From assembly GCA_013820855.1 (NCBI GenBank), contig JACDHV010000003.1, positions 1-43,307 on the forward strand: a stretch of DNA of 43,307 bases, given 5' to 3'. Position numbers and translations under genes: made by a program. This DNA is from Gemmatimonadales bacterium (GTDB lineage: Bacteria > Gemmatimonadota > Gemmatimonadetes > Gemmatimonadales > GWC2-71-9). Below, in pieces: positions 38,860 through 43,307 of the stretch (its first letter is position 1; every line of letters starts with the position of its first letter). Under the pieces are notes generated by a model, which searched no databases, was not told where the DNA came from, and saw only the letters and a list, made by a program, of their open reading frames with translations.

Positions 38860-40206
38860 TCAGGCAGCGGACCGCGCGAAGAACTCCCGCTGCAGCCGGC
38901 GCAGCAATGGGATGGAGAGAAGTACCGAAATCAGGTTCGGGATGGCCATCAGGCCGTTCAGCGTGTCCGCGATGTCCCACACCACGTGCAGGGACCCCAC
39001 GGCGCCCAGATAGATGAATACCAGCCAGAGGAGCCGGTACGGAACCGCGGCGCGGCTGCCGAGCAGGTACACGATACCGGTCTCGCCGTAAAAGCTCCAC
39101 CCGATCAGCGTGGAGAACGCGAACAGCACCAGCGCGGTCGTGACGACCAAATGGCCCCACTCGCCGGGCAGGCCGGCGGCGAACGCACGGCCGCTCAGCG
39201 CGGCCCCCGTCTCACCGCTCTCCCATGCGCCTGTCACCAGGATCACCAGCCCGGTCGTGGTGCAGATCAGCAGCGTATCGACGAACACCTCGAATATGCC
39301 GTACATGCCCTGGCGGACGGGGTGGTCGGTGCTGGCGGCGGCGTGCACCAGCGGCGCGCTGCCCAGCCCGGCTTCGTTCGAGAACAGCCCGCGCGCGATG
39401 CCGTAGCGCAAGGCCAGCATGATCGTGCTGCCCGCGAAGCCTCCGGTGGCCGCGCTGCCGCTGAAGGCGCCCTCGAAGACCAACCCGAAAGCGCCGGGAA
39501 TCTCGGGCAGGTGGGTGAGGAGCACCACCAGAGTGCCGGCGACGTACAGGATCGCCATGAAGGGCACCAGGACCTCGGCGAAGGCGGCGATGCGCCGAAT
39601 CCCGCCGAGGATCACCATGCCGGCGAGGACGACCAGCACTCCGCCGACGAGCGCCGGTGCGACCCCGAAGCTGGCCTGGAGACTCTGCGCCACGGAATTC
39701 GCCTGCACCATGTTGCCGATGCCGAAGGCGGCGAGGGACGTGAACAGCGCGAAGACGCCGCCCAACCAGGGCAGCCCGATTTTCCTGAGCGTGTACATCG
39801 CGCCGCCTCGCATGATCCCCGACGCGTCTCTCTCCCGGTAGTGGAGCGCCACCACGATCTCGGCGAACTTGGTTCCCATGCCGAGCAGCCCGGAAATCCA
39901 CAGCCAGAAGAGGGAGCCCGGCCCGCCGATCGCGATCGCGGTCGCCACCCCCGCGATGTTGCCGACTCCGACCGTCGAGGCCAGCGCGGTGGCGACCGCC
40001 TGGAAAGGTGTGACGCTGCCCTCTCCGGTGGAGGGCCGTCGCAACCTTCCCAGAACTTCGCCGAGCGCGGTGCCGAGGTGCCGGAACTGCACGCCGCGGG
40101 TGACGAACAGGAGAAGAAGCCCGGTGCCCATCAGCAGCACCAGCATCGGTGGCCCCCAGACGAGGCCGTTCAGCCACGCGTTCGCGCGGGTGATGAGATC
40201 GAGCAT
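38860..40206 (-). CDS. Alanine/glycine:cation symporter (AGCS family)
   Basis: Inner-membrane sodium- or proton-coupled transporter of small neutral amino acids, 448 residues and about eleven helices, full family length. Signature stretches: TALASTVGVGNIAGVATAIAIGGPGSLFW, MVQANSVAQSLQASFG, GIARGLFSNEAGLGSAPLVHAAA and FAFSTLIGWSFYGETGIVYLLG. The first helix begins at MLDLITRANAWLNGL, so ATG 40206 is chosen over the track's 40308. The neighbouring glutamate dehydrogenase some kilobases away would fit amino-acid use, but they are not in one operon. No glycine riboswitch was found upstream. Confidence 0.94.
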   Translation of the reverse strand: MLDLITRANAWLNGLVWGPPMLVLLMGTGLLLLFVTRGVQFRHLGTALGEVLGRLRRPSTGEGSVTPFQAVATALASTVGVGNIAGVATAIAIGGPGSLFWLWISGLLGMGTKFAEIVVALHYRERDASGIMRGGAMYTLRKIGLPWLGGVFALFTSLAAFGIGNMVQANSVAQSLQASFGVAPALVGGVLVVLAGMVILGGIRRIAAFAEVLVPFMAILYVAGTLVVLLTHLPEIPGAFGLVFEGAFSGSAATGGFAGSTIMLALRYGIARGLFSNEAGLGSAPLVHAAASTDHPVRQGMYGIFEVFVDTLLICTTTGLVILVTGAWESGETGAALSGRAFAAGLPGEWGHLVVTTALVLFAFSTLIGWSFYGETGIVYLLGSRAAVPYRLLWLVFIYLGAVGSLHVVWDIADTLNGLMAIPNLISVLLSIPLLRRLQREFFARSAA

Positions 40207-40350
40207 GTGGTCGCAGGTTCCGAGGGTTGATGGTCCGAGTGGGTTCCGCTGGGGCGCCGAAAGCTGGTGACATGACGGGACTTTGGGTAGCGGGGGAGGA
40301 CGGCGCACCTATTGCTGTTTGGGAGGTGTCCCCCAACGGAAGCCGCTCGA

Positions 40351-40996
40351 ATGCCCATGGACAGCCTCAACCGTTCCGCCGTGGCGCGCTACGCTCTCGC
40401 GGTCTGCGGCATGCTGGCGCTCTCCGCCTGCGCCTCGAAGTACGCGCAGGTTCCTGCGCGGCTCGACCTCCGTCCATACGGCAGAGTCGCGCTGGTCACC
40501 TTCGTGAGCGACGAGGAGCACCGGGCGATGAGTGTGTTGGCCACCCAGCAATTCGCCGAGAAGCTGCTCGCCGGCCAGCCCGGCATCGAGCTTCTCGAGC
40601 TCGGCGCATCGGATTCTGTGGTCAAGCGCCTCCCGCCGGGCACCGACCCGATCGTGCTGGCCCAGGCCCTCGGGGAGGGGGGGGAACATCCCGGCGGTGT
40701 TCGTCGGACAGCTCAAGGTTTCAGGGATGAAGCCGCGGGCGCGCCTCAATGTCAGCGACGTGAACGTGCGGGCCACCGTGTCGGCCGAAATGACGGTGCG
40801 CCTCCTCTCCACCCGCACTGGTGGCACGCTGTGGCGCTCGAGCTCGGCTGCCAGCGGTACGGTGGGGCGGGTCGCGCTCGCCGGCGGTTTGCCCTCCGTT
40901 GCCCTGCGGGATACCGAGGAGGCCCACGGCGAGATCGTGCGCTCGCTCGTGGCCGACGTGACGCGCGACCTGAGGCCCACGTGGGTGAAGCAGTGA
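40351..40996 (+). pseudogene. Lipoprotein split at a G8 tract (possibly phase-variable)
   Basis: Lipoprotein signal RYALAVCGMLALSACASKY with lipobox LSAC, then VPARLDLRPYGRVALVTFVSDEEH, QFAEKLLAGQPGIELLELG. At the run of eight G (40677-40684) the frame shifts by one extra base; with seven G it reads ALGEGGNIPAVFVGQLKVSGMKPRARLNVSDVNVRATV and continues to 40996. The complete protein would be about 214 residues and looks like a secreted CsgG-type or DUF-type stress lipoprotein (SAEMTVRLLSTRTGGTLW). Either a sequencing error in a homopolymer or on/off switching by slippage. Its stop is two bases from the convergent membrane-protein gene. Confidence 0.75.
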
Positions 40997-40998
40997 CA

Positions 40999-41472
40999 TC
41001 ACAGGACCCAGGCGGCACTCGAGAGCACCAGCGCGCCACCGGCCCGGTCGGGTAGCGCGAGGCCCTGCCAGACCCGAATCAGGAGTACGTACCGAGGCAG
41101 CCGTGCGAGCGAGAGGCTGAGGGCGTAGACCATCGGCCGTGGCCGGACGGACAGCAATGCGATCCGGATGACGGTGTACGGGATCGGCAGCAGCGCGACG
41201 AGCACGACCGCGACATAGAAGCTCCTCCCGGCGCGGGACATCGCCACCGCCCGTGTTTTCCCTCCGGCCCATCGCCGCCCCGCGGCGCCGATCACCGCGA
41301 CGTCCACCAGGCCCGCCCGCCCCGCACGCCCACTGCCCAGCGCGGCGAAGACAGAGGCTTCGCGAAAGGTGTGTCGGGCGGCGAACCGGAGCAGCACGCA
41401 GTCGAACGGCAGCGGAAAGGCGGTATTGGTCACCACCGCCAGCGGAATGAACCGCGGCAGGTCGGCGGCCAC
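40999..41472 (-). CDS. Small membrane protein, VTT/YqaA-like (tentative)
   Basis: 157 residues with four likely hydrophobic segments (FIPLAVVTNTAFPLPFDCVLLRFA, VFAALGSGRAGRAGLVDVAVIGAAG, SFYVAVVLVALLPIPYTVIRIALLSV, YALSLSLARLPRYVLLIRVWQGLAL). The glycine/proline-rich TNTAFPLPFD loop and the RWAGG-type turn are reminiscent of VTT/SNARE-associated-Golgi-like small proteins such as YqaA, but the match is weak. GTG 41472 follows a stop codon directly, and the first 43 bases overlap the end of the methyltransferase gene. Confidence 0.66.
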   Translation of the reverse strand: MAADLPRFIPLAVVTNTAFPLPFDCVLLRFAARHTFREASVFAALGSGRAGRAGLVDVAVIGAAGRRWAGGKTRAVAMSRAGRSFYVAVVLVALLPIPYTVIRIALLSVRPRPMVYALSLSLARLPRYVLLIRVWQGLALPDRAGGALVLSSAAWVL

Positions 41473-42143
41473 CGCTCAGGCCGCCTGTACGCCGCCACGC
41501 CGGGGGCAGGGCATCGTGGGGTACACTCCGTGGGGCGCCGCCGCCGCGAAGTCCAGAGCACCGCGGTGCGCTGCCGCTCGAACATCGGCGCACGACTCCA
41601 GGGGATGCGGCGATTGAAGGAGCGGAGGGGATGGGACAGCAGCTGGCTGAGCGGCGTCTCGTGGACGACCAGCCCACCGGGCGCGAGCACCCGGGCTATC
41701 TCCTCCAGCGCGATCTCGGGCCGCGCGATGTGATAGCAGGTGCCGAAATCGATGACCAGATCGAATGCGGCATCCGGGAAGGGCATGCGCCGGACATCGG
41801 CCGGCACGAGCTCGGCGGTGGCGCCGGCATGCGCCAGCCGCAGCCGGGCCTCGTCCAGAAAATCGGCCTCGACATCGAGCCCGACGAGGCGCGACGGCCG
41901 CAGCAGTTTGTCCAGCACCGGCAGTGCCACCCCGCGCCCGCAGCCGATCTCGAGCACCCGTCCGTGCGAGGGGAGGCCGAGAGCGCGAATCATCAGCGGG
42001 ACTTCGAGTGATTCCTGCCGGGAGTTCCGGCCCTCCTCGTTGGGGAAGGGCCGGTACTCCCTGTCGGCGTGGTATGCGGCGGCGCCGGGGAAGTGAGGCG
42101 CGTCAGGAATCCTGACGGCGGGGCGGACCCCTGCGGGTGCCAT
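41430..42143 (-). CDS. Class I SAM-dependent methyltransferase
   Basis: Cytoplasmic enzyme of 237 residues. SAM-binding motif I VLEIGCGRGVALPVLDKLL, motif II region LVGLDVEADFLDEARLRLA, and ELVPADVRRMPFPDAAFDLVIDFGTCYHI followed by ALEEIARVLAPGGLVVHET, the ubiE/SAM_11 pattern. The substrate is unknown. Start ATG 42143 (MAPAGVRPAVRIPDAPHF) with GGAGCGG upstream; the ORF-track start at 42299 is not supported. The last ~35 residues (SRRRRPTECTPRCPAPG) look like non-coding read-through over the next gene, so the real C-terminus may have been damaged by a small indel near 41540. Confidence 0.85.
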   Translation of the reverse strand: MAPAGVRPAVRIPDAPHFPGAAAYHADREYRPFPNEEGRNSRQESLEVPLMIRALGLPSHGRVLEIGCGRGVALPVLDKLLRPSRLVGLDVEADFLDEARLRLAHAGATAELVPADVRRMPFPDAAFDLVIDFGTCYHIARPEIALEEIARVLAPGGLVVHETPLSQLLSHPLRSFNRRIPWSRAPMFERQRTAVLWTSRRRRPTECTPRCPAPGVAAYRRPERWPPTCRGSFRWRW

Positions 42144-42228
42144 GAGCCGCTCCGGTTGAGGTGGGCGATCCGATCGCACCGCACCGTACCAACCGGCCGT
42201 GACCTGTGTGTGACTCCGCTCCACGGCG

Positions 42229-42257
42229 TTGCCCACGGCCGCTCCGCGCCGTACCTT
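42229..42257 (+). promoter_or_regulatory. Promoter of the truncated hybrid kinase
   Basis: TTGCCC (42229-42234), 17 bases, TACCTT (42252-42257). It is followed by a ~85-base leader, GGAGG at 42336-42340 and GTG at 42347. The gap between the methyltransferase and this start holds nothing else I can see. Confidence 0.5.
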
Positions 42258-42346
42258 CACCCATCGGCAGCCAGCCGGATCTGCCGGCCCCGCGCACACC
42301 CCTCGCGCACCCCAGTCGTCACCCGACCGTCACTCGGAGGCATCCC

Positions 42347-43160
42347 GTGCCCCCCGGCGTCCCCAGGAGCAGGTGATCCTGAACCTCGCGCTCAATGCCA
42401 GGGACGCGATGCCGCGGGGTGGACGCTTCACCGTCGCCACCTCGCTGGAGCGGCTGGACGCTCGCTTTGCCGCGCGCTATCCCGGCATCGAGATCCGGCC
42501 GGGCGACTACGCTCGCGTCACGGTCACTGACACCGGTGTCGGAATGGACGCCGAGACCCTGGCGCGGGCCTTCGAGCCGTTCTTCACCACCAAGCCCGTC
42601 GGCGAAGGAAGCGGTCTCGGTCTCGCCACTGTGTACGGGATCGTGAAACAGTCGAACGGGTACATCTGGGGTGAGAGCGGTACCGGCGCGGGGACCACCT
42701 GGCACATGTACCTGCCCCGGGTGGTGGGACAACAGGCCGGGCGCGGTCCCGAATACGCCGAGTCGCTCCCCCTCGAGCGACGCGCCGAGACGGTTCTGGT
42801 GGTGGATGACGAGCCGATGATGCGGGCGCTGGCGCGGCGGGCCCTCGAGATCTACGGCTACACGGTGCTGGAGGCGGAGCACGGCCGAGCGGCGGTGCAG
42901 CGATGGCCGCCGGTGACCACCAGGTGGCCGCCGTAGTGGCCGATATCGTCATGCCCGAGATGGATGGAAAGGCACTGGGTGAGTGGCTGCGGGCCTCGTA
43001 CCCCGGCCTGCCCGTCCTCTACATGTCGGGGCACACCGGCGACGATCTGGCGCGGCGAAACCTGCTGGAGCCCGGCGTGTGCATCCTCCAGAAGCCGTTT
43101 CGGCCGGACGAGCTGGTCGCGCGCGTGCAGGAGCTGGTGACGGGCCGGAAGGCGACATGA
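42347..43160 (+). pseudogene. Hybrid histidine kinase/receiver with deleted N-terminal half and a frameshift
   Basis: After the GGAGG/GTG start only a few codons (PPGVPRSR) precede a stop in that frame; in the next frame, mid-domain text begins at once: QEQVILNLALNARDAMP (N box), VTDTGVGMDAETLARAFEPFFTTKPVGEGSGLGLATVYGIVKQS (G1/F/G2 boxes). The PAS sensor, dimerisation helix and phospho-acceptor His are missing. A receiver domain follows: VLVVDDEP, then a one-base loss near 42901 and VVADIVMPEMDGKALGEW (phospho-Asp), YMSGHTGD and LQKPFRPDEL. So the gene kept its promoter and ribosome site, lost its 5-prime half by an out-of-frame deletion, and carries an extra indel. A dead or, at most, a free receiver fragment. 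Confidence 0.75.
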
Positions 43161-43201
43161 CCCGGGGCCTGCCTCACCTTCCGATGGTTCCGCTCGCACT
43201 G

Positions 43202-43307
43202 CTAGTGTGAAGTCCCAGAGATTCTTTTCGTAAGTCGCTCGATCTTGGCCAGGATACTATCGGCCGTGGCGGTCCACTGGAAGGGCCGCGCGGTCTCGTT
43301 GTAACTC
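43202..43307 (-). mobile_element. IS630-type transposase C-terminus (partial, right edge)
   Basis: On the minus strand, entering at the window end, the 34-codon frame reads SYNETARPFQWTATADSIL, then AKIERLTKRISGTSH and TAG at 43202. The Y/HN-x-x-x-x-PFxWTxTADxIL tail is the hallmark end of IS630-family DDE transposases. It is too short for the ORF track. Its stop is only 42 bases from the hybrid-kinase stop, so the element's terminal repeat should lie in 43161-43201, but the partner repeat is outside the window. Confidence 0.75.

Noticed and set aside
38842-40230. 462-residue plus-strand ORF
   Set aside because: Antisense shadow of the AGCS symporter.
40207-40350. Glycine riboswitch before the AGCS symporter
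   Set aside because: No recognisable aptamer core was found in the short divergent gap.
1-43307. Phage-defence island, prophage or CRISPR
   Set aside because: No cas, restriction, toxin-antitoxin, integrase or phage structural genes and no regular repeats were seen.

Overview
The window is about 43.3 kb of high-GC bacterial chromosome with no rRNA, tRNA or CRISPR that I can see. Gene content suggests a Gemmatimonadota (or closely similar Acidobacteriota-like) genome. The evidence is a tandem array of ~800-residue duplicated FtsX/MacB permeases (the ADOP family), a sigma54-type regulator/histidine kinase pair behind it, a TM-plus-Ser/Thr-kinase family remnant, and a TPR remnant of a kind common in these phyla. 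The phylum call is inference, not computed. Several promoters share a TTGNCN-N17-TANNNT form, and some sit so close to the ATG that the mRNA is probably leaderless.

Layout. (1) 1-11752, plus strand: five ADOP permeases (the first cut by the window edge, the third frameshifted), a fossil C-terminal tail of a sixth, and two unlike LolD/MacB-type ATPases; a strong hairpin closes the block. (2) 11862-14580: NtrC-type response regulator and NtrY-like kinase, probably sensing envelope or transport stress. (3) 14658-16953: MscL with a zinc ribbon, then a membrane protein, a winged-helix regulator and an undecaprenyl-diphosphate-synthase-type prenyltransferase in one likely operon. (4) 17029-18066: a tiny ORF, a broken VOC protein and a short conserved-looking hypothetical. 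(5) 18160-25715, mostly minus: periplasmic/lipoprotein amidohydrolase, YCII/DGPF protein, DEAD-box helicase, a divergent small GNAT protein, a DUF4403 lipoprotein, a DUF2380 protein, a broken cytochrome b and its Rieske partner. (6) 26033-30725: a frameshifted porin facing a collapsed TM/Ser-Thr-kinase gene, then a minus-strand run of MocA-like nucleotidyltransferase, TupA-like ATP-grasp protein and an AlkZ-like protein with lesions. (7) 30839-35551: beta-propeller lipoprotein, BaiN/HI0933 flavoprotein, then a RuBisCO-like protein overlapping a cupin, and an unrecognised protein. (8) 35592-43307: TPR fragment, glutamate dehydrogenase, small membrane and OB-fold lipoproteins, an AGCS amino-acid symporter, a lipoprotein split at a G8 tract, a VTT-like membrane protein, a methyltransferase, a truncated hybrid kinase/receiver and, at the right edge, the C-terminus of an IS630-type transposase.

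Two themes stand out. The RuBisCO-like protein plus cupin pair matches the two enzymes known from Rhodospirillum rubrum to turn a methylthioadenosine-derived sugar phosphate into deoxyxylulose 5-phosphate and methanethiol. It is the best candidate here for a functional small pathway. Second, many genes carry single-base indels or out-of-frame internal deletions (cytochrome b, porin, kinase, TPR, hybrid kinase, AlkZ-like, lipoprotein, permease 3). This is either real local gene erosion or a noisy assembly, and reads must decide. All family names are from reading motifs by eye; no search was run.
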